Assembly (NCBI RefSeq): GCF_964355755.1
Contig: NC_092673.1
Coordinates: 1,865,001 to 1,929,000 of the forward strand
DNA length: 64,000 bases
Origin: Antedon mediterranea
Taxonomy: Eukaryota; Echinodermata; Crinoidea; Comatulida; Antedonidae
Direction of reading: 5' to 3'
A program made the position numbers and the translations under genes. Positions 33,401-43,479 of this stretch are shown here, piece by piece (position 1 is the first letter of the stretch; every line of letters starts with the position of its first letter). Under the pieces are notes generated by a model that saw only the letters and a list, made by a program, of their open reading frames with translations, did not search any database and was not told the DNA's origin.

Positions 33401-35856
33401 GCGTTAGCAAGGTCCTATCATATATTATAAATAATTAAAGAATCTGAGAAAATCAATGAATCAAAATATCTTTTAAAAATCAATTATCTTTATTAAAATC
33501 AATGCATATAACCTATAATTCGTCATAGTGACGAATTAAATCTAGTTTCAATTAAGAACATAAATAAGCCATATCAAATTATTCATACAATAAATGAACA
33601 ATCATGAATAGCCTTATTACCTGGAGTAATCTTTTTAATGATATTTTTTTTTTCATCATTGATATTATGTTCAATAAATTAATATTAAAATCATTGTTGT
33701 GTTTGTCATTTGTAATCAGTCATGGTTTTAAATGCAACAAAGGTACCAAAAATTTTGGAACCCAAGTATAGGAGACAACTTACGTAATTTCACTAGAGCG
33801 TTTTTCTTTTCACCATGTTCCATGTAACCAAAGTTTACCTCCCATGTTTTTAAACCCTCCGATTCGGAACATCGTTTATTACCGCATGAGAACTGTCCTT
33901 TTCCTGTAATAACTTCATTGTCTACTCGCCACCTAAGAGCAATCTTAAAAACAAGTATGTTAGAGCGAGTCAAGTGAACGAGCGGTTACAACAAAGGAAC
34001 CTAAAGAGCCAGCAATATCGACATGGGTTAGAGGCCGACTCGCTTCTAGTTCTGGTGGTGTATCCTCAAAAAATATTCTTATTATGATAGGAAAAAACCA
34101 TAATATTTTTGACTAACTTTATTATCTTTGTAACAGCTTAAGTCAGATATACAATATTCTTTGAACAGTTTATCCCAGTATTTTTTTGCAAGTTCCTTAG
34201 CCCAGTTTTTGTCTTCTTCATCAGCAGCTGTCCAAAGAAAGCGATGATTTTCATGGATCACATCAATATCTGTTTTATCATTTGACCTGAAATTAAAATC
34301 AATAATTTTGTCATCCATTTTTTTCACTTTTTAATTAATTGGAATGGTGCATATAGTATATCAATTGTGTTGTGTAGCGCTATGTAAATTGTATATGAAT
34401 AATACTGTCAAATTATAGTGCTCCTATTCGGTATATGCAGAGGTGTTGATGATAAGAAACCAAACAGACAAAGAAGGATTTACATTGAACCAGGACATCA
34501 TTCTGGAAACCTAAAGCCTTGTCTACACTATCAAACTTTATGTGACAAAAAAGTGTGATGTGCCCAAATATGTTAGCGATATGCTTAAATATGGTAGTGA
34601 TATGACATCATCATGTCCATATATGCGCACATCCCATTTTTCGTCACATAAAGTTTGATAGTGTGAATAAGGCTTTAAATATGTCTTTTACGTTAGCAAT
34701 GCTATCAAGACACAGTGTCCATCTTTCCCAAGATACATTTCTCAACAAGTTGCATGTAACTTCTGGATGGAAAGAAAAACAGATGTATATATTATTACAT
34801 TTAATAATGTGTGGCATACCTGTCCCGTTGGAGTATTTGAGTTGCTCCAGGATAATACAGCATGTAGTTATTCACAAACTGCTTATGTCTTGTGTACTAG
34901 GCAGAACATTAAGGTAAACCTTTAAACAAGCCAATGAGTAATAAAACTTTCATGTGCACTTACATAATAGTTAATGGTTTTAAATTTGTATAGCGTATAA
35001 TACAAATAGTCTCTATGCACTGTGGACTCTTTTCAACTACATGCTTCTCCCCAAAGGATCATGTCATGTCAGTGCAGACACTTTAAGGCTCTCTCTCATC
35101 TGTCCACGACACAGTGGCTGTGTGTGTAGTAGTACACCGGGGTAAACCCTACTCATCTCGAAAGATGTATTAGGTTCTTTAAAGTGCACACAAGCTACAG
35201 TAGATGTGTGTACACTGGACCTACAGTTTATAGTCCATCTGAGAAAATTCGTTCTACCACCAGAACCAAGTAGTGACTGAGCCTCAAAGATTTTATTTTA
35301 CAAAATAAAAGGATACTGCATCTACTGCCAATAGGTTAACCCTATAGTTTGCTTGCTTATACCTGTGAAATTAATCAAATCAAACATTCATTATTTTATT
35401 GTGCATTATTGATCTCTGCATTAAAGAAAAGGATAATTTCACTTTCTTTATTAATAATAAAGCATACTGTACCTTTTAGTCTGACTTGCACCTTCATCTC
35501 TGGATGCCTAATAATGAATAAGAAAAATAATATTAGGGCTAAGCCTACGGGAAATGATTTAACGCATTCAATTTTATACACTTTTTTGTGGTACGAATAG
35601 ACCAGACCCACAGCCAAAGGTGCGTCAAAGTGGGTGTGGGCCTAGGCTAACTTGTCATCAGCATACACAGTTGGCCTGACTAGAGGAGCGCCTCCTAGAT
35701 CTAACTTTAGGTTATAAACTAAGCTTAAATTATTTTAATCGAGGCACCTCTTACTTTGGTTTTTTTTAAATTAATTGCACCATAAATGTAGTGACTGAGC
35801 ATAATAGTAAAATTATTATTATTAAAATAAGTTCTTACCCTTTTTAACTTCTCCAT
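27418..35856 (-). CDS. FRA10AC1: FRA10AC1 homologue
   Basis: Nuclear protein of the FRA10AC1 family, conserved in eukaryotes and linked to the spliceosome in other species (established knowledge). I joined nine coding exons with consistent phases: 35839-35856, 35473-35507, 35317-35362, 34820-34896, 34118-34286, 33784-33943, 28485-28703, 27832-27895 and 27418-27460, for 276 aa (human about 315). Conserved blocks, in order, are YTRHKQFVNNYMLYY, DVIHENHRFLW, KKYWDKLFKEYCISDLS, ALRWRVDNEVITGKGQF, CGNKRC, EVNFGYMEHGEKKNALVKL, RLCPDCSYKLN with a CxxC pair, then a Lys-rich stretch, a Ser/Glu/Asp-rich acidic stretch and the acidic end EDEFEEYFEDMFL. Intron 6 (28704-33783) hosts an opposite-strand gene. 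The ATG lies only 132 bp from a large fold-back element, so the promoter must be short or overlap it. Confidence 0.93.
28113..28465. mobile_element. MITE family 1, copy 7, with a roughly 200-bp insertion
   Basis: The ends TAAAGCTCTGTCTACACTAT and tgatagtgtagacagagctta are intact, with cccaaatatggtagtg and catgtccatatatgggcaca inside. About 200 bp of AT-rich sequence separate the halves. It ends 20 bp from the FRA10AC1 exon 7 donor. Confidence 0.75.
28740..29165. repeat. Three tandem copies of a roughly 120-bp SINE-like unit
   Basis: The words aaagagaaacgatccccttc, gtaccaagttctttt and acatcccatctgaaggacag recur three times. The unit resembles the body of the tRNA-derived SINE (accaagtt..tttaa, ggaccgacagctttac). 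It lies in FRA10AC1 intron 6, just past exon 7. Confidence 0.8.
29788..31473 (+). CDS. Intronless pseudokinase with probable beta-propeller C-terminal half
   Basis: A single open frame of 561 aa on the strand opposite its host intron (FRA10AC1 intron 6). Residues about 30-285 have a tyrosine-kinase-like/MLK-type fold signature: HSNVLRVFGSV, LLLEYASGGNLFNYI, QAVAYLHQSNIVH, SAPE (188-191), SDIYSLLIVVWELLTGKLPY and DPVKRPS. The catalytic residues are gone: the glycine loop is degenerate, no VAIK lysine is visible (ATVLWEVD), HRD is HKY (149-151) and DFG is NFS (168-170). Phosphotransfer is therefore unlikely and a scaffold or switch role is inferred. Residues about 310-561 show repeating beta-rich blocks (such as ACDKHGNRYILIL and IGVYDLVGNRLTTL) like NHL/WD-type blades, without a clear family. 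The ATG is at 29788; acceptor-like ttacag 16 bp upstream allows a 5' UTR intron. The uninterrupted frame argues for selection. Origin as a retrocopy is possible. Confidence 0.8.
   Translation: MQSMSSTLKRKLSRIPSEGFGLGSTLQLKPHEIAYKDLDIQGSLERKNGLKASRVLWSKKATVLWEVDSIGQDISDLFEIKHSNVLRVFGSVVSDKPSIPMLLLEYASGGNLFNYIHRSDTPIPKQQFVNFVYDLFQAVAYLHQSNIVHKYIKSKNFLVFPQGLKICNFSKLKTEKNSNEESEDWRWSAPETLIHPQHASKQSDIYSLLIVVWELLTGKLPYAELDNRCKQRIINENLRPSLPTTIKRSMVKMFSNSWHQDPVKRPSLADTQQDLCLYALEHGLAYYKFNQSSFDMLSVKGKEKLQECKSVLDVIAVSNRTVAVHTITNNRTYNVDIFLIHNDSFVAVNSVSDENLNQITLYRICEMKQKIVAIGGKLDFDDIILTTINIDGQREDECLLKSHFAWYKCQSIACDKHGNRYILILQATHTWQCLKYDKDGRPCGLIFTHRGLSVAPKILIQNNSLWCALESNIGVYDLVGNRLTTLKFSFEDLAISKAGFLVTTVAYENNLHLLSYTGAHIKTFTIEKDENDDTQVTFLTDKSMVLTTNDTIELVELFSID
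31480..31860 (+). mobile_element. 3' end of a CR1/L2-type non-LTR retrotransposon
   Basis: A frame carries the typical end of LINE reverse transcriptases (LHWLPIQQRIHFKIALYLY, VAPKYMQDIINL, RRSGLRSS) with a frameshift. It is followed by agcgctttataaataataat and a short repeat tail. It is 5'-truncated and begins within 10 bp of the pseudokinase stop codon. Confidence 0.8.
32076..33520. other. Possible decayed transposon with CpG/GCGC-rich patch in FRA10AC1 intron 6
   Basis: An inverted pair AGGTTATATGCATT (about 32076) and AATGCATATAACCT (about 33500) brackets a block. Its first part (32230-32700) is rich in cgcg, gcgc and acgcg words in an otherwise AT-rich, CpG-poor intron. No coding frame is recognised. 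The limits are uncertain. Confidence 0.3.
33130..33212 (+). mobile_element. tRNA-like (SINE head) sequence
   Basis: A-box-like tggctcggtggtgtgtgc and B-box-like gatcgagtctc are spaced as in a tRNA promoter, followed by an AT-rich body. It is not a functional tRNA: the acceptor arm does not pair. Moderate support. Confidence 0.4.
34512..34677. mobile_element. MITE family 1, copy 8
   Basis: Long near-perfect inverted ends (TAAAGCCTTGTCTACACTAT and tgatagtgtgaataaggctt) with the shared interior. It lies in FRA10AC1 intron 4. Confidence 0.8.
35130..35275 (-). mobile_element. SINE body, second copy of the 14930 type
   Basis: It shares gtaaaccctactcatctcga, aaagatgtattaggttcttt, aaagtgcaca and cactggacctacagtttata with 14930-15175. 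The tRNA-like head is lost, ending at gactgagcctc. It lies in FRA10AC1 intron 3. Confidence 0.75.
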
Positions 35857-37290
35857 ATTGAGAAATTGTTGAATGCAATTAATGTAACGGAAGTCACACG
35901 TGCTATGGCGCTGCCCTCATGCGGTGGTGTGTAGATTGTTAACGTACAAATGGGAAAATTTTTGTTAGCAAATAATACATTGTTGTACTATGGAAAGCCA
36001 AACCCGCCAAAAATACATAATACATACCATCCACCAATAATTAATTCGTACAAAATTCAAACCATCCAATATTATCTCATGCAGTTCAATGAAAACTTAA
36101 ACCATTCACCTAGTATCTACACCATCCAATACAATGTGTGACCATCTACCACTAGCCCAAACGACAATACGCCGAACAAACTACCCATAACACAAACCAT
36201 CTAAAGAATGTTGAGCCCAGGCAGCAATAATTGAATTAATCTAACGTTAATACAAGTATATATTAGCCAACTCATTTATCAACATTTCATGTAGTTCATG
36301 AACATTTCAAACAAAGCATCTTAATTTTAGTTCATCGAATTATAATTCTAATTCATTGCCTGTTTTATACACCGTTCGTCTGTTCAACAGTTGAAACAAC
36401 TGTTTTGCACACGATACGCCCGTTCGTGAGTTCAAACCATGATATTTGAAGCATCGACTTTCCAAACAGCGATTTTTCGCACCGAACGTATTTTCTTGAG
36501 TTAAAGTGGTTGCATTTCAATCACTTGCTTTTGATTGGCCAGTATTACACACCGTTCGCTTGTTCGTGATTTCAAACCATGATATTTGAAGCATCGACTT
36601 TCCAAATGGCGATTTTTCGCACCGAACGTATTTTCTTGAGTTAAAGTGGTTGCATTTCAATCACCTACTTTCGATTGGCCAGTATTACACACCGTTCGCT
36701 TGTTCGTGATTTCATGTGATAACATTTCATTCGACAATTTTTCAAACGTTAGTTTTTGACTCCGCTTACGTATATGTCAGTTGATATACTATTTTTTAAT
36801 TTTCATACTTTCCATAGTCAGTTTTGTACATCATTCGCATTTACGCATGTAAAGTGTAGATATTCCACTCGACAAGTTTTAAAACGGTAGTTTTTTTTTT
36901 ATTGTTTAATTGTAACTGTTGGCGCCGATTTTATATTGGGGGGGGGGGGAGGTGTTCGGTACTGAATTTGAACAGTACACATTTTTAAATATGGTACCTC
37001 TACACGTTGGGTTATTTAATGCATGATGAATAACAAAATAATTATGATTTAATAACAATACACATGTTTTTATTTAATCCATGATAAATATTCGTAAAAT
37101 ATGTTTATTCGGATATTTATTAATTACGTCTCCACTATAGTCTATAAAACATAATGAATGTCATTATTTAAAAAAAATAGGCCTACCCCGTAAACAAATG
37201 GAAGCTTCTCAACAACAGTTAATTTATGCATCATAGAGAGCACAGAGCAGAAAATGGCTCTAGACCGGCCTCATCTAGCAGCCGCCGCAC

Positions 37291-37675
37291 GCGTGTTTTT
37301 TTTTTCCAGGACGAACGTAGGCAGAAGACTGAAGTCATGAATAATTCATTACCTTAATTATTTTATATTATAAAGAATTGAAAGATAGCTGATCTACTTC
37401 CTAAATATACTAAACCTAACCCTCTAAATAATCTCTCTCAACTATTAAAAAAAATATGTTCATGAAAGAGCTCGAACCGAGGGCTTCAGCGTAATAGGTT
37501 AAAGCCTTTACCACTAGACCAAACATTTCGGTTGGCAAACGTTGTTTACACTAATTATTTAATCTCTCTGCATTCTTATATAGCGCCCTCTATAATGTTC
37601 CCTATTACGTCATAATTAATTATGAATTATTCATGATTTCTGCCCCCACGTTCGTCCTGGAAAAAAAAATTACGC
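37291..37675. mobile_element. Nested Mutator-like MITE, 385 bp
   Basis: The ends are inverted: gcgtgtttttt..ccaggacgaacgt on the left and the reverse of cgtcctgg..ttacgc on the right, continuing into an inverted tcatgaataattca. A perfect 9-bp direct repeat CCGCCGCAC flanks it (37282-37290 and 37676-37684), the size typical of Mutator elements. The interior carries on the minus strand a tRNA-like A box (TGGTCTAGTGGTAAAGG) and B box (GGTTCGAGCTC) at about 37450-37520. Confidence 0.85.
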
Positions 37676-37876
37676 CCGCCGCACAGGGGGGGGAGAGAGA
37701 AGCACGACACCAGCTCTCTCTCTCCCCTGTCTCTCCCCCACAGGCGGGTGAGGTGGGTGTTACCCCGGGCCTAGTTGTGGGGCGTAAAATTGTAACACTA
37801 ACAGGCCCACAAGCTAAATTATATTATTTCATTCTGTTTTTTTTCCATTATTTAAGTTTGTGATAATGTGTGTAAC

Positions 37877-37921
37877 CAGGGAGATGTAAAATAAATTTAT
37901 AAATTAGTTTACATCTCCCTG
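37877..37921. repeat. Perfect 14-bp-stem hairpin
   Basis: cagggagatgtaaa and tttacatctccctg are separated by 17 bp in the central part of the fold-back element. It could be a small palindromic insertion. Confidence 0.6.
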
Positions 37922-38959
37922 TGTGTGTAACGTAGGCCTAGGCCTAAGTAAGTGTCATACAGTCGTAAAGTTGACATTCACCCCCCGCCCCTCAATATTA
38001 AATCGGCGCCAACAGTTACAATTTAACAATAAAACAATAAATGTGCGAAAAACTACCGTTTAAAACTTGTCGAGTGGAATATCTACACTTTACATGCGTA
38101 AATGCGAATGATGTACAAAACTGACTATGGAAAGTATGAAAATTAAAAAATAGTATATCAACTGACATATACGTAAGCAGAGTCAAAAACTAACGTTTGA
38201 AAAATTGTCGAATGAAATGTTATCACATGAAATCACGAACAAGCGAACGGTGTGTAATACTGGCCAATCGAAAGTAGGTGATTGAAATGCAACCACTTTA
38301 ACTCAAGAAAATACGTTCGGTGCGAAAAATCGCCATTTGGAAAGTCGATGCTTCAAATATCATGGTTTGAAATCACGAACAAGCGAACGGTGTGTAATAC
38401 TGGCCAATCAAAAGCAAGTGATTGAAATGCAACCACTTTAACTCAAGAAAATACGTTCGGTGCGAAAAATCGCTGTTTGGAAAGTCGATGCTTCAAATAT
38501 CATGGTTTGAACTCACGAACGGGCGTATCGTGTGCAAAACAGTTGTTTCAACTGTTGAACAGACGAACGGTGTATAAAACAGGCAATGAATTAGAATTAT
38601 AATTCGATGAACTAAAATTAAGATGCTTTGTTTGAAATGTTCATGAACTACATGAAATGTTGATAAATGAGTTGGCTAATATATACTTGTATTAACGTTA
38701 GATTAATTCAATTATTGCTGCCTGGGCTCAACATTCTTTAGATGGTTTGTGTTATGGGTAGTTTGTTCGGCGTATTGTCGTTTGGGCTAGTGGTAGATGG
38801 TCACACATTGTATTGGATGGTGTAGATACTAGGTGAATGGTTTAAGTTTTCATTGAACTGCATGAGATAATATTGGATGGTTTGAATTTTGTACGAATTA
38901 ATTATTGGTGGATGGTATGTATTATGTATTTTTGGCGGGTTTGGCTTTCCATATTGTAC

Positions 38960-39943
38960 ACATGTCTTCTTTCAAATGCTGTTGAAAATTAGCAGAAATA
39001 TCAATTATTCAATGAAATACAACCAGATTACTAACACCCACCAAAATGGGCATGATGTGATTTATAATTAAATAGCTGTTAGATTTTGTGTATTTTTGCG
39101 ATTAACCAACATATTTTTATTTTGTTACACGTTTCCATGGCAACAAAATGTCCATAAATTATTAAAAATTGTGCATTTATAATACAATTAACTAGTAAAA
39201 AAATGGGCATAATGTGATTCATAATTAAAGAACTATCTTTGATTTGTATGTATTTTTGCGATTAAAGGACATCTTTTTAATAATTAATCATTTAATATAT
39301 ATGAAGAAAGAACAATGATTAATTTTTTAAATGTCCAGAGGCGTTTTTTGTAAGAAATATTTCTTGTTTATAAATATATTGATTTTATAATATTACATGA
39401 GAAATTAAACGTAATGTGAACACTTAATGGAACAAAATATTAAATAGAATAAATTACATTCATATGTATTCTAACTTTATTTCAACTGTTCTCAATCAAA
39501 CACATAAAAAATACATTGACTAATTGTCAACTTTACATAAATTTATTTTTATTTTATTACTGTATTTATATAATATTAGTGAAAAATTTAAATTACTATT
39601 TTAAAAAATCTATAGAGATCCAATGTGTATTTCAGCCATAAGTTAACATTACTAAAGTTGCATTATAGCTGTTTATAAAAATATATTATTGATAATCTTG
39701 ATAAATGTTATCTTCGTCATAAATACATAAATAAATTAAAATGTTGTGGGAACGTACTAACCCATAACGCCTAACCCCCCCCCCCCCCCGCCACCAACTA
39801 ACACCCCCCCCCCCCCCCCACACCAGTCATGCGTGTAAACTTACAACCACAAAGAACATAATGCACAAGACCGCTGGCAATTGGAATGGAATCATGGAAT
39901 AACTATTTAAAAGAACATGATTCATTTTTCCATATCAAACATA
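38960..39943. repeat. Intergenic spacer with a 160-bp duplication and C tracts
   Basis: The words atgggcat.atgtgatt.ataattaa and gtatttttgcgatta recur about 160 bp apart (39044 and 39203). At 39773-39820 there are two long runs of C separated by gccaccaactaaca. Otherwise AT-rich unique sequence. Confidence 0.55.
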
Positions 39944-42708
39944 TTAATTCAGTTTGTCCCTGCTTTTCATTTCCTGAGTATATTCAATGGAATCTCTGAA
40001 AAAAGGGAAAGATTATAAATAAATACACATTGGTCACACAACAAGTAAAATTAAAGAATCTTTGTAAATCATAAAACTCTACGAAAATAAACTTTTTATA
40101 TTTGGCTTCTACGTGTGAATTTGTAACTAAGGTAAGTAAATGTGATTGTTGTCTCTGCTTCAATCATTAATTACAGTTTCTCTATTTTAGGGAGTTGACT
40201 CTCTGGACACAGAGTTATGGAAGCAATGTTTTATTAAGACGTCTGTTAAGTATTATATCAGGAGTTAGTTAAGGCAACCAGGAAAGCCGGAATAAAGGTG
40301 AATACTCTGTGTGATTTAAATTTCTGACTGAAACTGGTGAAGCACCAGAAAAAAACTGGTTATCAAACAAAATTCATTTAAAACACAAGAAGTTTATTCG
40401 GCATTACGTCTGAATGTCTTAATTTTTAAAACCTTTTCTTAAGATAAGAAACCTTAATATTGTGAGTCTGAACGTAACCATACGCCTGGAAACTATGCTT
40501 TGCTACACAAATCTTACTTTGTAACTATTATGTAGCATTTAGTATCTTCAGATTCCTGTAATCTTATTTGTCGTTCAATTGCTCCGACCTTTCCTACTAC
40601 ATTATATCGAATAAGTAGCTGACAATCAATTTCTTTCATATCTTCCAACATGCAATTCGTTGTTGCTATTAAAACATTGCTATCCCCTACAAAGTTGAAC
40701 AAAATACTTTAATTAACAATCAAAAAATCTGTTATTTATATTAGACATAATACAAAGATTTTGATTTATTTGATACCATATTTATTTAGAGTATCCAGTT
40801 TCTGTGAAGGAACTGATCATTAATGGCCCTCAAATAAACATAAATATTGGGGTTTTTAGAAAACTGTTACACTCTGATTAATATGGAACGATCCATTTGA
40901 TGATCTGAGTCAGATATTGATATCTGGGTTTTCTAGATCTAGAAAACTCAGATATATCTGAGATCTAAATTTTCTAGATCTGAGTTTTCTAGACACCCTA
41001 AATATTGGATATAAATTCATTTTTGTATAAATATTGTACATATTGAAAACTAAAATTAAATGTTTCTGGTTTATTTAGTAATATAGATAGGACATGTGTT
41101 AACTCACCTTTATTGAAATTTGTCAGTGTCTGTTTGTTGGATATGCCAGATGAACAAAGGAGCTTTGGTTGAACTTTGAACTTTTGTGTACAAAGTTCCC
41201 GGTTTGCCTTGTCTATTGCAGAGTATACCTTCTTGGTGACTTCGTCATTGTCGGTAATTATCACACCTGTTGAAACAGACACAAGCATTAAGTACAAAAA
41301 CGCTTGTAATTAACTTAAATTTTTTTACACCAAAATGTCATTTTAAAGTCACTGACCTCTGATAAGTGGATTCTTGAGAAATTCCAATTTCAGACGTTGT
41401 ATAAGTTCTTTTATCGGGTCACTAGAAGATAAAATTCTGTCATCTGGACGTGGATGGCGATAGATAGTGGTATCTATTACTGTGGAGTCAGTGTGAATAT
41501 CTGTTGCACTGTCTGTCTCTATATCATCAAGATTGATGGATTCTATACCACTTATTGTCTCGGAAAATGCTGAGGAAAGAAAAACAAATATTTTAAAGAA
41601 GTAGAAGAAATCGATAAATAAATATAAAAGATTTGTATAAAAGAGATTGAGTAAGTATGTAGAAAAAGAAGGCTGACATGGTATGGTCACATGCTCAGAT
41701 TAAATGAAAACACACCAGCTAAGATAACACTCAGAGAAAAACCGAAAACAACATGTAAGGCAACGCTTGCTCAAAAACGTACAGAGACGATTATCGTTTA
41801 AGATGATGAGTGGCATGTGAAAATTCCCTAATATTATCAATTAAATCCCACATGTTCATACCACCCACATACAATTTTGGAACAGCATTAGCGCAAACTG
41901 AATATAAAGTTTCTGAAGTTCTTATTTACAAAATAATACATTGACCTACCATGTTCAGCTTTAGTCTTTTTAACCAAATCAACAAGATCAGGTCGATTAA
42001 TTTCAGTTAACAAACGTTCAAGCTCATCGAGTTTACTCTCATCTATCAATCCACGGTCTTCTAATGCTGAAGCAAGATCTCTGAAGTCATTGATTTTTGC
42101 AAGGACATTCTTTGGTAGATGAACACTGTTTAAGTACTTTAAGCTGGCTTCATCTTCTTCTTCCAAGGCATGGTAGATGTCTATCATCATCTTCAGAAAT
42201 ACCTTTTTTGGTAATGCCATGCTTCGGTGGTCTGGTCAGTTGGAAAAAAACAAAATTCAACTTTGAAACATTATTCATCACAGTACTGTATTCAATTTGA
42301 CCTCTACTACTTCTATACTCTTTTTAATATTATAATGGATATATAATCAAGCAGATGAATATCAAATATTGTTTATTAATAAAATACACTTATACACACC
42401 TCCAGTAGTTTAAAATAATGTGTTAACAACATACCATGTTTTATTTTATTCCCTTTTTTAAGGAAATCAACAAGATCAGGTCGATTAATTTCATTTAACA
42501 TTCGTTCAAGTTCTTCAAAATTACTCTCATTGACCACCATATGATTTTCTAGTGCTGTAACCAGATCTGTAAATTTCTCAATATTTGCGAGCACATTCTC
42601 CGTGAGATGAACACGGTTTAAGTACTTTAGTTGATCTACTTCATCTTTGTTCAAGAAAATTTCCAAGTCTAGCATTAACTTTAGAAAAACCTTTTTTGGT
42701 AATGCCAT
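39944..42708 (-). CDS. Tandem-DED protein with degenerate RIG-I-like helicase domain 2
   Basis: Six coding exons with consistent phases: 42435-42708, 41950-42231, 41357-41569, 41108-41266, 40518-40686 and 39944-39995 (382 aa). Two DEDs (about residues 1-91 and 97-186) start with MALPKKVFLK and share L-K-Y-L, LERLLTEINRPDL and similar words, ending in the RxDL motif typical of DEDs. A Thr/Asp-rich linker follows, then a segment aligning with helicase domain 2 of RIG-I/MDA5/LGP2 as I recall them: PIKELIQRLKLEFLKNPLIRG, VIITDNDEV, PKLLCSSGISN, NFNKGDSNVLIATT, DCQLLIRYNVVG and KCYIIVTK. The ATPase domain 1 (Walker A, DExH) is absent and motif VI (QxxGRxR) is replaced by ERQIRLQ, so no ATP-driven activity is expected. 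An RNA-sensor regulator or decoy in antiviral or apoptotic signalling is inferred. The first two exons match the 62-kb gene. Confidence 0.82.
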
Positions 42709-43479
42709 ATTTTGGGCTAGCAAATCTGTATAGAAAAACAAATTATTATACAGTTGACTCTCCCAATACCATTACCAGACTTTTTTCGGGGTCCAAAAAG
42801 TCTCAAATTCCTTTTTACCATTAAAAACACCTTCCGAATTCCAGACTTTCCAGAAAAGACATATTTGGCCAGCCCAAAGGTATTGGGAGAGTTGACTGTA
42901 TTCTATTCTATCTTTTTTTGTTATATATTTTATTTAGCAAAATAACAAAAAAATTAGAATAGAGTACAGAGTGATGTCTGAATTCCATTTCCAAAATATT
43001 ATTATCAATATTAATAAATAACTAAATTATAATTATTCAAAATTTGTACTAAAAAAATTAAAAATAGTATTAAATTATTTATATTTATTTATATACAGTT
43101 TTTTTAGGCTATTTATGTCGTATTTTCTATTGTTACTTTCACTTTTAAATGTTGTTTTTTTTACTACTACTCTAGTACTTAGTATAGTAGCCTAGGCCGA
43201 TTTTTCCCTCATAGCCTAGGCTAGTAGCCGTAATTCCCCCATACTAGGCCCACTAGGCCTAGCCTAGGTAGGCCTATGATGGCTACTTACCACCCATCCA
43301 TCCCCACACCACCACTCAAGTCTCCCGTAAATATTACTACTACTCTAGGCCTATTATGGTGGGTAAACTGCTTACAGAAATTACTTACTAGCTTGATAGT
43401 AAGTAGATTGGCAGGCTGTTGACATAAATTACATATAGAATATATAACGATAATTCAATTGTTCCGGCTCTCTCAAAAC
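41357..43479 (-). repeat. Duplicated segment shared with 60950-62805
   Basis: The promoter flank, noncoding exon, both DED exons (identical lengths 274 and 282 nt) and the start of the linker exon (FSETISGIESINLDDIE against FSRTINGAECIKLDDID) are paralogous to the distal gene. Similarity ends inside the linker exon, after which the proteins differ completely. Confidence 0.85.
43291..43479 (-). promoter_or_regulatory. Noncoding first exon and proximal promoter of the DED-helicase gene
   Basis: A donor GGGTG|GTAAGTA at 43290-43291 is conserved in the paralogue at 62541, and the coding exon starts at an acceptor 13-20 bp before its ATG. A 5' UTR exon therefore ends here. The flank up to 43479 matches the flank of the other gene, then is cut by the hAT-like insertion. 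Confidence 0.5.

Larger units (their letters stand above)
35989..38953. mobile_element. Fold-back DNA element, 2,965 bp, with about 960-bp inverted arms
   Basis: The left arm (35989-36948) and right arm (37982-38953) are near-perfect inverted copies. The ends read TATGGAAAGCCAAACCCGCC on each strand. A perfect 6-bp direct repeat TTGTAC flanks it (35983-35988 and 38954-38959). Each arm holds a roughly 142-bp tandem repeat (tgattggccagtattacaca, gatatttgaagcatcgactt, tttttcgcaccgaacgta). The centre (36949-37981) has no coding frame, so the element is non-autonomous. A 6-bp target size fits Polinton- or Dada-type elements, but the termini do not match the AG start I recall for Polintons. Confidence 0.9.

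Noticed and set aside
37633-37863. Small open frame in the fold-back loop
   Set aside because: It crosses the MITE junction and a G/C-rich low-complexity run; no family resemblance.
39944-42708. CARD domains, as in canonical RIG-I-like receptors
   Set aside because: The domains end in the RxDL motif and match DED spacing (L-K-Y-L, E-R-L-L-x-E-I-N-R-P-D-L), so DED is the better call.
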